Source: Lathyrus oleraceus
Taxonomy: Eukaryota > Streptophyta > Magnoliopsida > Fabales > Fabaceae
NCBI RefSeq assembly: GCF_024323335.1
Contig: NC_066585.1
Coordinates: 532,532,582-532,596,581, forward strand
Length of the DNA: 64,000 nt
Reading direction: 5' to 3'
Shown: positions 45,491-57,066 of the stretch, piece by piece
How the letters are laid out: each line of letters opens with the position of its first letter
How positions within the stretch are numbered: the first letter of the stretch is position 1
The notes under the pieces: model-generated
The model's database searches: none
Told to the model about the DNA's origin: nothing
Seen by the model: the letters and a program-made list of their open reading frames with translations, nothing else
Position numbers and translations under genes: made by a program

Positions 45491-46523
45491 ATTAAAGAAG
45501 TTGACCTATTGCTGGTCCATCTTCCCTAAGCGAGTCTCTCCTAGCGTTCTAGGATAGTTTAGGTTATTTGTGCTGCTCTATTTATTGCATTTATGATTAT
45601 TATGTTGTGTATATATTTGCATAAATGTTTGCATGCATCATACTATCATTGTGCTGTCCTCTGTACAAGTGGTTCCTCTGTTTGGGGTGGGTGCTCTGAG
45701 TGGGGCTAAAACCCAGGCCCGAGTATACACCTAGGATTAGTGTGGTCTCACGTTCCTCACATGCTGGTTGGGCATGTTGTTGCGACATGACATACCACGA
45801 GCCGGACGAGGTTCATCTGAGAGAGCTCTTCCTTTGTGGGGTTTTCCACTTTGGTTGGGTTACCTCTTTTGAGCTATTGACTTCGGTGACCGATCATTCC
45901 CGGATCTTTGGTTTAGACGATCTTAAGAGAGCTGCAACGGCAGACCCGAAAGGGCAAACCCGTTGAGTATCTTTGCCCGATTGTCGAGACCACTATCCGC
46001 CTTAGGACAACCTGATTAGAATTTACCTGTGAGGGGATGGGTGATTCTTACAGATGCATGTTCAGATGGTGACTTCGATGGTGACTAATGGTTCAGCTGT
46101 TGATCAGAGTCCTAATTATAAGTCGAATTTATGGATTTATTTTCGAGATGCCGAAGTTCTGTCCGTGGTATTTATCAGTGGGGATCCGTTTATTTCGGGA
46201 TTCCCCGGGCCGATTCAGAGATTGTCGTGGTTATCAGATCAGTGGACCTCTGGTGGTGATGATGACGGTACCTTTCAGCTTCGTTTATTTCGGAACCCTT
46301 GGGTCAGATTTGTGATTGCTCAGTACCGCAGATGGTTGTGATCAGTTCAGAGATCAGGTTTCAGTGCAACAGATGATCAGATGACTTGGAGGATGGCACA
46401 ATGCATTGCATTCATACATCAACATCATTCACATTTTGCATTTACCTGCATCTAACACATGTCTATCCATATGCAGGGACATTCTTGATCGAGATCCTGG
46501 TTGAGAGACTTCTCTGTGCAGAT
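45491..46523 (+). other. Leader of second Ogre-type element
   Basis: Non-coding 1.0 kb between the primer site and ORF1. No conserved motif was recognised. Confidence 0.6.
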
Positions 46524-48266
46524 ATGAGGCCCGGTTTGAAGGACGATGTTGTTTACAGTTTCTTTGATCCAGAGATCAGTGGGTTGAAGGAGATGATAAC
46601 ATTGATTACACCTGACCGTGTGGGGATGTTTCGTGAGGCATACGGTGGTATTCTGAAGATGGTTTTCAGACTCACTGACAGAGATAGAAGCGCCATCCAT
46701 ACTCTTCTCCAGTTCTATGACCCGGGCTTGAGGTGTTTTGTGTTCCCGGATTATTTGTTGGGGCCTTTGATGGAGGACTACGCTGATATCTTGGGTATGC
46801 AGGTCAGAAATCAGGTTCCTTTCTTTGCTACTAAGGAAGAACCGGATATTGGTGGGATATCCCGTGCTTTTTATTTAAGTCCGGAAGCGACTAAAGGGGG
46901 TCTGAAAGAGAAGGGGAAGTTGCCTGGTTTTCATCTGAGCTTCCTGGAGGTAAAGGCTAAGGAGCAGGCTGAGTTGGGTAACTGGAAAGCTGTCTGTGTT
47001 GTGGTTGCTGTTAGCATTTATGGGACTATTCTGTTTCCTAATCAGAAGAGTTTCGTGGATATTAATGCCATTCGCTTGTTTGTTCAAAGGAATCCTATCC
47101 CTACCTTGATCGGAGATGTTTATTACTCGGTCCATAATCGGAACGAGAAGAGGCGTGGGGGATTGATTCGATGTTGCACTCAGTTGCTATACAAGTGGTT
47201 TATGGGATATTTGCCTTCCAGAGGTGCTTTTGTTCTTCTTGGCCAAACTGTTAATTGGGCGACCAAGCTGATGGGTTTGCGGGCCAAAGACATAGCTTGG
47301 ACTCATAGTAGTGGGGTTGGACAGGACTTCATTTGCAGTTGTGGGAGTTTTCCTAATGTGCCTCTTATAGGAGTTCAGGGTTGCATTAATTATAACCCGA
47401 CGCTTCTTAAGAGACAAACGGGATTCGCTATGGAGGTTCCTCCTCTCAAGAGTGAGATTCAGGAAACTTTGTACTTCCCGGTTGAGGGCAATCAGGCCAG
47501 GTTGAGACAAGTATCTGATGCATGGCGTAGCATCCAAAGGAAAGGCAAGTTTTCTTGGGGTAGAGCTAATAACAGGTCTTTTCCTCCGTTTGATGACTGA
47601 CTCAGCAAGAGAGTGGAGCTTACTTGTCTACCATTTCCTATGGTGGATCCTTGGTATCCATTGATTGAAGAGTCTCCTTCTTTCGTCAATATGGAAGAGT
47701 TCCTAGGGATGAAGCAGGAGAGGGATCAGTTGCTTGCCGAGAAAACTGAATTGGAGATGAGTGTTGCTCGAGTTCAGATGGTTAATCAGGAGCTCAGAGT
47801 GAGGATGGAAGATCAAGACAAGCGACATGCCCTGGAAGCAAAGCGCTTTGAGATGGACACTGCTTACTATGGGAAGATCAGCCAAGCCTTAGCGTCATCC
47901 ACAAAGTAGCATGACATCACTAAGGAGAAGCTAGCCAGAGCTTCAAAGGTCATTGAAGATGAGAAGAGGAGGCAGATCCTCATGAAGACCCAGAGAGATG
48001 ACAGAGTCAGAGTTCTGATCGCCGAGTGGGAGGCAAAGCTGAAGATTAAGGAAACAGAGAATGTGAAGACTATTGCTGAGAGAGATCACTACATCGCCGA
48101 GAGAGATCATTATCATGCTGAGAGAGATCACTACTTCCGACAGATGAAGATTCACCAGAAGGAAGTGGGGAGATTGCAGCAGGAGAATACCGAGCTCAGG
48201 TTTGCCGCAGAGTTTGCAAAGATGGTTGATGATATAGGGCCTTCTGTGGGACCTCCTTTAGTTTAG
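46524..48266 (+). pseudogene. Ogre ORF1, two in-frame stops
   Basis: The upstream extra ORF typical of Ogre, of unknown function. I chose the ATG at 46,524 (MRPGLKDDVVYSF) because it matches the start region of ORF1 in the third copy; the frame is open upstream to about 46,386 without clear homology. The conserved block (LLQFYDPGLRCFVFPDYLL, DINAIRLFVQRNPIPTLIGD, FPNVPLIGVQGCINYNP) is followed by a long coiled coil with three AERDHY-type repeats (about 48,080-48,135). Stops: TGA 47,598 and TAG 47,907; the frame is otherwise kept to 48,266. Confidence 0.8.
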
Positions 48267-48790
48267 ACTTTTCTCATTTTGTGTGAATTACCGTCAGGCT
48301 TGTTGACGGAATGCACTTGCTTGTATTTCCTTTCTGATTCTGGAGAATTGTATTTGAATTATATCAACTTGGATGTATGACTATGGCGCTTATTGTGCAC
48401 TTGTGATATGCATGATTATTTTCATTCAGTGATCACTCTTCAAGCTTTATTTGCTTACCCGTATGCACTCACACAGCACACACATGGTTGGGTGGTATTT
48501 TGCTAAATCATATATCTCTGATCTGTATGATGAAATCAAATGATAAATGTCAGAATATTGCTGCCGGATTATTGTCTATCTTGATGAAGCCAGGATCGAG
48601 AGATAAAAGTGTTCCTCATGTGGACAGACACTGCATTCATGCATGACCATAATAACTTGTTTTTATTTTGCAGGTATCAGTTCTAACGTGCTTGATTGTT
48701 ACAGGAATCATTGCTCGTGCTCGTAGAGTTGTACCTTTGCACTCAACACGCCCTCACAGATACTTCACTCGACGCAACACTCCCAGGCTG
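48267..48790 (+). other. ORF1-gag spacer of second Ogre-type element
   Basis: Non-coding; no A tract like those in the other two Ogre copies. Confidence 0.6.
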
Positions 48791-51700
48791 ATGGATCTCC
48801 CTAATTCGGATGTTCTCGAGCTGAAGGACAAAATGAATTAGCTGATCAACATCATGCAGGGTTTTGCAGTTGGTCAGAAGGCATTGGCTGATAAAGTTGA
48901 GAAGCTCGAGCGGGCTTCAGCGGCCAACAGTGGTGTCAACCTGGATGGTGTCTCCAACCAGGGGCTTGGTGGCTCGAGAGACGGTGGAAAAAGAACGACT
49001 ATGGGCGTGGTAAACAATGTTGCTGGTTTTGGTATCGCCACAGGGGGTCAACCCGGTCAAATGGGTAACAATATGAAAGACAGTTTATTCCCGCCATTCT
49101 TTGGGGCTGATGATGACAGAGAGGAAGACAGAGAAGCTGATCAATTCTCTATGCACAACGAACCGTTCGGTCAGTACGGTGCCCAACCACAGAATAAGGA
49201 GATTCAGTTACTGGCTGAGAAAATCAGGGCTCTTGAAAGCTATGCCACTCCCGGGGTCGTAAATATGTCGAATATGGGGCTAGTTGAGGGGATTGTGATC
49301 CCACAGAAGTTCAAGGCGCCCGCGCTTGATAAATACAATGGGAGTTCCTGCCCCGAAACTCACCTTCAAGCTTTTGTCCGCAAGATTTCTGAATACACAA
49401 TGGATCAGAAGCTGTGGATGTACTTCTTCCAACACAGTCTGTCTGGATGCTCCTTGGAGTGGTACACCAAGCTGAAATCTTCTGACATCAAGAGCTGGCA
49501 GGATCTTGGCGATGCCTTCTTTAAACAGTACCAATTCAACACTGACATGGCTCCTAGTCGTACCCAGCTGCAGGGTATGTCTCAGAAGTCAAGTGAATGG
49601 TTTAAAGAATATGCTCAAAGGTGGAGGGAGTTGGCTGCCAGAGTGCAACCTCCATTAGTGGACCGAGAGATGTCGGATTTGTTTATGGGTACCCTGCAGG
49701 GGGCATTCGCTGAGAGGATGGTCGGTTGTCCAGTGACCAACTTCGCAGACATTGTCGTGGCCGGTGAAAGAATTGAGAGTTGGCTGAAGCTCGGAAAGAT
49801 TCAGGGTGGTAATGCTTCGTCTTCAGGATCGAAGAAGCCTTTTGGAAACGGCCAAAGGAAGAAGGAGGGTGATACAAGTGCGGTATACACTCAAAGAGGA
49901 CAAAGTAGGGATCATTACTTCCAGCACACTGCTGCGGTAACTATTCCTTCTGATAATCAGCCTGCGCAACAGCAACAGCAGCAACCACAACAACAAAGAC
50001 AACCATTTCAGCAGAGGCCTCAGAGGGTTGGGTACCAGGTCCGGGGGAGAATGAATGATAGACAGTTTGACAGGCCGCCTGTGACCTATTCTTTCCTATT
50101 GAAGAAGCTGAAGGATCTGGGGTTGGTACAATTGAGAACTCTGGCACCTTTGAGACCTGATCAAAGGCCAGCCAGCTTTGATGAAAATGCTAAGTGTTAA
50201 TTCCATTCAGGTGCTCCTGGGCATACTGTAGAAGACTGCAAAGCTTTTAAGCATGTGGTCCAAGACCTGGTGGATTCAAAAGCAATCAACTTTGCACCGT
50301 CTCCCAATGTCAATGCTAATCCCATGCCCGCGCATGGTCAAATAGGGGTGAATGCTATCTCTGAGGAGAACAGAATCGGGCTGTTGAATGTTGATCAGTT
50401 GAAGACTCCTTTGGCTGAGGTCAAACGGCAGTTGTTGTTGAATAGGGTCTATCCGGGTTGTGATGATGGTTGTGCTGAATGCACTGTTACCCCTGAGGGG
50501 TGTATACTCTTGAGAGAGACTGTCCAGAGACTGATAGACGATGGAAGCATCAGGGTTGAGAAGGCTGGTATGGAGAAAGATGATGTCTCCACCATAACCA
50601 TATACTTTGATCCGGTTGATTTGTCGAATCTAGCTGAGGCGGCTCCAGTTACTATTACGGTACCTGGGCCAATTCCCTATGACAAAGATGATGCTGTACC
50701 ATGGCATTATGGTGGAGAGGTTTATTGCAATGGAGAGAAAGTGGAGGAGCATACTGCGGATGAAACCACCGTTTCAAAGGTGGATAATGCCGGTCCCAGT
50801 GGTTTCACTCGCAGTGGAAGACTGTTTGCTCCTGATGCTCTGAGGGGAGGAGAAAGAGAAAAAGAGAAAAAAGAAAAGGTCGAGGCTTTAGCCAGGGCAA
50901 AAGGAAAACAAGCAGTGGTGAATGATGGTACTCCCGTGGTGACACTGGCGCCTGGTGGGTCGGAAAAAGAACTTGATGATGATGCAGAAGAATTCTTAAG
51001 AATCATCAAGAAGTCTGAGTACAAGCTTGTCGATCATCTGCAGCAGACTCCGTCTAAGATATCGATTCTGTCGTTGCTGTTAAGCTTCGAGGGGCATAGG
51101 GAGGCTTTGTTGAAAATTTTGAAGAAAGCCTATGTTCCCCAGGAGATAACCATCAATCAGTTGGAGACGGTAGTGTCTAATGTGCATGCCAGCCATGGGT
51201 TGGGGTTCACCGATATGGATCTAACCGTGGATGGGAGAAATCATAACCGGGCTTTACATATTGCAATGGAATGTAAAGGAGTTGTGCTTTCGCATGTGCT
51301 GGTTGATACCGGCTCCTCTTTAAATGTGTTGCCAAAGAAGGCCCTGGCAAAGTTGAATTGTGAAGGGTTGATCCTAACTCCTACTGATTTGATAGTGCGG
51401 GCTTTTGATGGGTCAAAGCGGGCTATATTTGGAGAAGTTGAGCTTCCGGTGAAGATAGGCCCTGAGGTGTTTAAGTCGACTTTCTACGTCATGGATATTC
51501 AGCCGGCATACAGTTGCCTGTTGGGTCGCCCATGGCTTCATGCTGCAGGGGCAGTGACTTCGAATTTGCACCAGAAGTTGAAATATATCTGGGAAGGACA
51601 GGTCGTCACCGTCTATGGAGAAGAAGACATCTTTGTCAGCCACCTTTCATCGTTCAAATACGTGGAAATGGACGGTGAGATATGGGAGACGCCGAGTCAA

Positions 51701-52087
51701 GCATTCGAAACCGTTAAGGTAGAGAATGCTCTTTTTGCGAAAGAGGAGGAGAAACCGTCCATTTCTTCATATAAGCAGGCCGCTGAGGTGGTGAAGAGTG
51801 GGGAAGCTCCTGGGTGGGGGAAGATGATGGACATCTCCGCCAAGAAAGACCGCTTTGGAGTGGGTTATCAGCCGGGCAGAGGCTCATCTGGACAAGGCAA
51901 AGGACGTCGTCCGACCGTCACATTCACCAGTGCTGGAATGTTGGATCCAGATCACATCTGTATGGTGGGTGATGAAGCTGATAGTGATTGCGAGATTGAT
52001 CGGTGGATAAAGCCATGCGCACCAGGGATGGGAGTCCAGAACTGGAAGGCTGAAAAGATCATCACGGTCACTCTACTAGAAGAGTAA
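48791..52087 (+). pseudogene. gag-protease of second Ogre-type element, two in-frame stops
   Basis: The ATG at 48,791 (MDLPNSDVLELKDKMN) corresponds to the start in the other copies. TAG at 48,839 follows after 16 codons; reinitiation at the ATG 48,854 would skip it. Gag core (LWMYFFQHSLSGCSLEWYTKL, FFKQYQFNTDMAPSR), Gln-rich stretch (about 49,960-50,020), then TAA at 50,198 inside the zinc-knuckle-like motif, right after its first Cys. The protease has the standard DTGSS. The frame ends in TAA 52,085-52,087, which overlaps the intron 5' splice site. Confidence 0.85.
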
Positions 52088-52360
52088 TATTTTTCTTGTT
52101 TTTCAATTTTATCTGCATGAAAGCCATACGTGTTGCCCGACACGTAATGGTTCATTGTAAGGGCCACCTCATGTTTCATTTTGCAAATTTTTTGCATCAT
52201 AAATAAAAGGATGTTTTTCAGTTAAAAGCGGTGTTCCCTGTTTTTCATTTATTTGTGCAGTTTAAAAATAAAACAAAATAAAAATGGCAATGTTTTCATT
52301 TTCTTTTTCGATTTGTCTCGCTCCGGTTCTAAAGCAATGCATGAATCAACATTCATGCAG
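52084..52360 (+). other. Intron of second Ogre-type element (277 bp)
   Basis: 5' site gaGTAATATT overlapping the stop codon, 3' site TTCATGCAG. Joining gives an open frame into CDFSPDLIDNN, which aligns with the other copies. Confidence 0.75.
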
Positions 52361-52658
52361 ATGCGACTTCTCTCCGGATCTCATTGATAACAATCCTGTT
52401 ACACCCTCATATGACTTCGACAATCCGATCTATCATGCCGAAGAGGAAGGCGAAGAAGATTGTGAACTGCCAGGGGAACTAGTCAGGTTGTTGAAACAAG
52501 AGGAGAAGGTGATTCAGCCACATGAAGAGCAAATTGAGGTTGTGAATTTAGGTACCGACGAGGTCAAGAAAGAAGTGAAAGTTGGGGCTGCTTTGGAGGC
52601 AACCGTTAAGAGCAGAATGGTAGCCTTGTTGAAAGAGTATGTTGATATCTTTGCCTGG
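52361..52658 (+). pseudogene. Start of RT exon, cut by Ogre insertion
   Basis: Reads YDFDNPIYHAEEEGEEDCE ... LLKEYVDIFAW, the acidic RT leader of Ogre, and stops at the TGTCATACCCC of the third element. No RT catalytic motif is reached. Confidence 0.85.
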
Positions 52659-52796
52659 TGTCATACCCCAAAATTTGCCCATTGAAATTACAAAGCATTT
52701 TCCAAGACCCTCTGACTTGTTCTGCAAGGCACTGATATCAAATGGACAAAAGCCCAGCTCACAGCAGGCCTAATCCAAAGTGGCCCAAAATAGCTT

Positions 52797-52925
52797 GCTC
52801 GCTAGGCGAGCAATTCCTTCGCCTAGCGAATATCTCAGCATGCCACTCGCCCAGCGAAGCATCAGGTCCAGAAAAAGCCCAAACCTAGTTTGCTCGCTAG
52901 GCGAGCAATTCCTTCGCCTAGCGAA
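52797..52925 (+). repeat. Two palindrome doublets upstream of TATA
   Basis: GCTCGCTAGGCGAGC plus, six bases on, TTCGCCTAGCGAA: 52,797-52,830 and again 52,892-52,925, with a degenerate copy between them. The last unit ends 62 bp before the TATA box. Confidence 0.88.
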
Positions 52926-52987
52926 GCTTGCGAGAATTTGAAAATTTGGACCTCATTTTAAGCCCATTAGGTCACCATTGCCACTAC

Positions 52988-52995
52988 TATAAATA
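52988..52995 (+). promoter_or_regulatory. TATA box, third Ogre LTR
   Basis: TATAAATA, just downstream of the palindrome doublets. Confidence 0.6.
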
Positions 52996-54828
52996 CATGC
53001 TCTTCTGCCACGAACAAGAACACACAGAGACGGACGAAGACGGACGGAAACACGCATCCAGAGGGAGAAACACAGAAACCCTGCTGATCCAAAGAGTTCA
53101 GAAGGCGGAAACCCTGAAGGCCGCTTACCCGTGCCGAAGCTACCGCCGCCCAACTCAATCCGGCTCGCCAATTCAAGGTTGTAACTCGATTTGCAAACAG
53201 GTTTGCCTCACTATTATCGTTTTAGTTCTTAATTGGCATATGATATCACTTTAGGATATTAATTGACACATGATTATCACTTGGCATTCTTATTTTGCAT
53301 GTGATACCGCATTAGTGTCTTAATTTGCATGTGACATCGTTTTGTACTCTCTTTTGGCATATGGTACCACTTCATGTTCTTAATTAGGGGAGGATATCAT
53401 AATTGAATTCATAAACATTTTGAAGCTTTGCATGAGAATTTAAATGTGCTTGAACATTGTGAAACTGAACCATATAATTATGTGTTAGAGGCCATAGGCC
53501 ATGCTGCTGATTGAGGTCATAATTTCAAACCCGTGGCCGCTCGCTAGCTCATCGCTAGGCGAGCCCGCAGCGAGCCTTCGCTGAGCCTTCGCTAGGCGAA
53601 GCAGAAGCGAACAGGACAGGGGCTGCTTTGTCCCTTTGTTGCCCGTTTTATACTTACCTAATCATGACTCTGCATCATTTTGCTTAAATTCCTGGCTGTT
53701 ATATTCATTTTGTGATGCAATTTCCAATTGTGTTTATCTCAATGCTATAATCTGTGTGTTAATGGTGTAAAGGCTAGCATACTTCCGAAGAAATAACCGG
53801 CTAGGTACACCGCTTTATGCATGGGAAGACTTTCATGGAGATGGACTCTAAATTATGTCACTTTAATGTGAAAATTCATATTGGTTGCCTAACCAATTTT
53901 AATGTATTGATCTTTAATGTGTTGATTTTAATGTATCGATTCAATGCGGTATCACCATAATTACCTAATGAACTTAAAACATGGACTTTAAATAAATGAT
54001 ATCGGACCTCTCTTTATTACCCCACGGTTACGTAATACGGTCATGTCCCGCGAATATGGGGATATCCTTAGCAAAGACCCTTCGGTAAAATCATCATAGT
54101 CCCTCGGATGTTGCCTTCGAAAATACGATTTTGTCCCTCAATGACCCTTCGGTGTAGCCTACGGTTAAATGATGATAGTCCCTTCGAATGCTAAGGTATC
54201 CTCACAACTGTTGCCTTCAATGACCAACCGATGACCCTACGATGACCCTCCTACATCCCCAGGATAAAACTACTTACTTCTCAATAGTAAGGACAGTTTT
54301 ACCCTCATAAGGATAGGAAATGCCCGGAAAGACCTCGGACAGGTATAACCTTAATTGCTCATTCATAACAAAAATGCTTTTCACACCCCACACCTTTCAA
54401 ACGTCTTCTTTTGGAAAATCACCACTTAGCATACATCCGTACTAGGATCATTGCCAAGTTATATTTTTCTAAGCTACTTTCAAAAAACTAAATGAGATAA
54501 CCACTTTGTATACATTCATGCAAGAATCATTACAAAGTTAAATTCTCCTTTTCAAACATTTTTCATACATTTCTCAACCACCTTTTTCAAACAAAGAAAA
54601 CATAAATGATTGAGCAATTAAGAGCCCATGGAGAACCATGGATACAAAGGGTGCTAATACCTTCCCTTTGTATAAAGTACCTCCCGAACCTAAGAATTTA
54701 AAATTAAGGTCTTTCCTGTTCTTTTTCACCTTTCCTTATGGGATAAAAGAAAAGTCGGTGGCGACTCTTGCTAACCGCGACATTGCGATTACAAATCCAA
54801 TAAAGTCCAGTTCACCGTATGACAGAAC

Positions 54829-54847
54829 TGGCGACTCTGCTGGGGAC
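54829..54847 (+). promoter_or_regulatory. Primer binding site, tRNA-Arg type
   Basis: TGGCGACTCTGCTGGGGAC, four bases after the LTR end. Confidence 0.9.
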
Positions 54848-55509
54848 GATAAAGAGAGGTCCACCTTAAAAATCATTTATGTTTGCATTTGTTCTTTCGT
54901 TTTAAGGGATTGTCTGAGTGAAAGATCCTACACCCGGATCTAGTGTACCTTAGGTAAGTAGCAATAGATCATCGCGACTATCCGGCGTATACCGGAATGG
55001 TCAAAATGATGGCTACGGTTAATGTGACACTTTGGTCGTCCTGATGTTCCTCATGTTCACTTGAGGAAAAATTTGGCTTCCGCGTGGTGTCATCAAAGCA
55101 TTAACCAGACCTTTAGAACCCTAATTGACTCATCCTAGCCATTAGAAAGTAGTGAGATAACTGGCTTCGGTTCCGACTGAGGTTGGTTGATACTCGATAC
55201 TACACTCTTTGAGATTGGACTTTAGGGAAGCTTCGGTCAACCACTTGGTGTTGCACTGAAGTGGACTTAAGGAAAGGTCGATGATTTGAGATCCTTCTAG
55301 AACCCGGTTACTATTCTAGGACAGGTTGAACCAACCAAACTTCAGTGGGGAGGGTACTTACCTATGGAACTCATGCAAGCCTTAAAACCTAGGAATAATT
55401 GTTGTGTGACATGCTTGTGCTTGCATAACATCATAACATCATAACATCATGGCATTATACTAACCATTTCAAGGACTTAGGAATTTAGCTTTGCTCTGTC
55501 GAACAGGTT
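54848..55509 (+). other. Leader of third Ogre-type element
   Basis: Non-coding; aligns along its length with the leader of the nested Ogre (31,195 down to about 30,515), including the cataacatcataacatcatgg repeat near 55,430. Confidence 0.75.
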
Positions 55510-56838
55510 ATGGCTTCCAGGAAGACTATCCGGATCAATCTTGTAACGATCTCTCCTCAACTCAAGGATTTGGTGTCAGAACTCCCCGATCATGCTCAGT
55601 TCCACAAGAAACATGGTCATCTTCTCAACTTAGTTACCACCGGTTTCAAAGAAGATATGATGAGAGTTCTATTCCAGTTCTTCGATCCTAAACATCATTG
55701 CTTCACTTTCCCAGATTATCAGTTGGTACCCACATTAGAAGAATTCTCCCAGCTGCTCGGGATACCTATCCTGGACCAAATACCTTTCAGTGGTCTAGAA
55801 AAGATGCCAAAGTCTGAAGAAGTTGCCGCAGCTTTATGCATGACAAAATCTGATATTGAGACCAATTGGGTAACAAGGAGTGGAACGAAAGGTTTACTTG
55901 CCAAATTTCTGATAAGTAAGGCCCGAGAATTCCTAAAAGTTGTGAATGTCCATGCTTTCGAAGATGTTTTAGCATTGCTAATCTATGGTTTGGTGCTATT
56001 CCCTAATCCGGACCAATTCATAGATGTGAATGCTATTAAGATATTCCTCACTCATAATCCTGTGCCTACCTTGCTTGGAGATGTCTTGCATTCCCTTCAC
56101 ACTCGTACTATGAGGAGGCAAGGGACTCTCATGTGCTGCGTACCTTTGTTGTCTAGGTGGTTTATTTCGCACCTCCCTCGATCAGTCTTGAAGAATGATC
56201 AAAATCTGAAATGGTCTCAAAGGATAATGGCACTCTCCCATTCAGACATTCGTTGGTGTTCCAATCTCAGAGAAAACGTCACTCTCATCGACCGTTGTGG
56301 AGAATTCCCTAATGTACCATTCCTGGGGATAAGAGGAGGTATTACTTATAATCCTGCCTTAGCCATACGTCAGTTTGGGCATGCTCGAAGAGATGGTCCA
56401 CATAAAATGATTATTCAAGGTACAGTGTTTGACTATGACAATGACTCTCGAGGTCTCCGCCAAAGGTTTGTACGAGCTTGGGGCATGGTGAAAAGAAGCA
56501 ATTTAGGAAAGAAAAATTCTATTCCTATGGAGCCTTATCTCAGATGGGTACGCGCCAGAGCTCACGAACTTGTCATGCCATATCTTACAGTCGGACCATT
56601 GATTGTTGAATCAGAGGCCGAAGGAGCTACTTCCCAGATCATTCCTTATCCAGATATGCCTACTGATGTTGAGGAATTGAAAAGATCCTGGACCCAGTTG
56701 AGAGAAGAGAGAGATACTTTCGAAGCTCAGTTCAATGCAGAAAGGAAGAAAGTGTTAGAGCTCACCAGTCAGCTTAATGAGGAACGAAAACTCAATGCAT
56801 ATCTTCGCCCGAAAAGAAGTCGCCCCTGGGAGACTTGA
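55510..56838 (+). CDS. Ogre ORF1, intact
   Basis: ATG at 55,510 (MASRKTIRINLVTISPQ), 442 codons, no stop. The conserved block (FQFFDPKHHCFTFPDYQLVPTLEE, FIDVNAIKIFLTHNPVPTLLGD, FPNVPFLGIRGGITYNPAL) is shared with the second Ogre and belongs to the plant domain of unknown function found in Ogre ORF1. The C-terminus is a coiled coil (about residues 375-430) with a basic end. I see no membrane segment. Function unknown. It is the only undamaged ORF1 in the window and is exactly what the nested Ogre copy lacks. Confidence 0.85.
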   Translation: MASRKTIRINLVTISPQLKDLVSELPDHAQFHKKHGHLLNLVTTGFKEDMMRVLFQFFDPKHHCFTFPDYQLVPTLEEFSQLLGIPILDQIPFSGLEKMPKSEEVAAALCMTKSDIETNWVTRSGTKGLLAKFLISKAREFLKVVNVHAFEDVLALLIYGLVLFPNPDQFIDVNAIKIFLTHNPVPTLLGDVLHSLHTRTMRRQGTLMCCVPLLSRWFISHLPRSVLKNDQNLKWSQRIMALSHSDIRWCSNLRENVTLIDRCGEFPNVPFLGIRGGITYNPALAIRQFGHARRDGPHKMIIQGTVFDYDNDSRGLRQRFVRAWGMVKRSNLGKKNSIPMEPYLRWVRARAHELVMPYLTVGPLIVESEAEGATSQIIPYPDMPTDVEELKRSWTQLREERDTFEAQFNAERKKVLELTSQLNEERKLNAYLRPKRSRPWET

Positions 56839-56882
56839 GCTTTGTATTTTTACTATTATTCCTTTTGTAATGAACATTGATC

Positions 56883-56909
56883 AAAAAAAAAAAAAAAAAA
56901 AAAAAAAAA
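56883..56909 (+). repeat. Poly-A tract between ORF1 and gag
   Basis: An uninterrupted A run of about 27. The nested Ogre has the same tract (30,488-30,512 on +), which is one edge of its ORF1 deletion. Confidence 0.9.
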
Positions 56910-57066
56910 GGTAGCAATAAAACATTTCCCTCTTGTTGGGGATTTATGCAGAGTTAAATTCCAAAAGTCCTTGAAAACATTTCATACATTGCATCGCATA
57001 ACATAACATTGCATAACAGGTGTTCTAAAAGACCATATTCTCACGGTCTGCCTCTTAAACAGAAAA

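Larger units (their letters stand above)
42276..52658 (+). mobile_element. Second Ogre-type element, 5' half
   Basis: LTR (42,276-45,470), tRNA-Arg-type primer site, ORF1, gag-protease, intron and the first about 300 bp of the RT exon, cut at 52,658 by the third Ogre. It inserted in the SIRE-like extra ORF; cacat (42,271-42,275) is the candidate left target duplication. Its remainder must lie beyond the right edge of the window. Proteins are clearly diverged from the other two Ogre copies, so this is another subfamily. Confidence 0.88.
52659..54824 (+). repeat. 5' LTR of third Ogre-type element
   Basis: TGTCATACCCC ... CGTATGACA, 2,166 bp. Ends match the nested Ogre LTR, but the middle is diverged. 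It shares the potential hairpin at 54,262-54,304. A second palindrome-rich spot (gctaggcgag) lies at 53,540-53,605. Confidence 0.9.

Noticed and set aside
44948..45966. Several 60-90-codon ORFs in and after the second Ogre LTR
   Set aside because: They overlap in different frames inside LTR and leader sequence and have no recognisable domain.
46386..46523. Longer N-terminus for ORF1 of the second Ogre
   Set aside because: The frame is open but its start is TTG, and the extra residues do not align with the intact ORF1 at 55,510.
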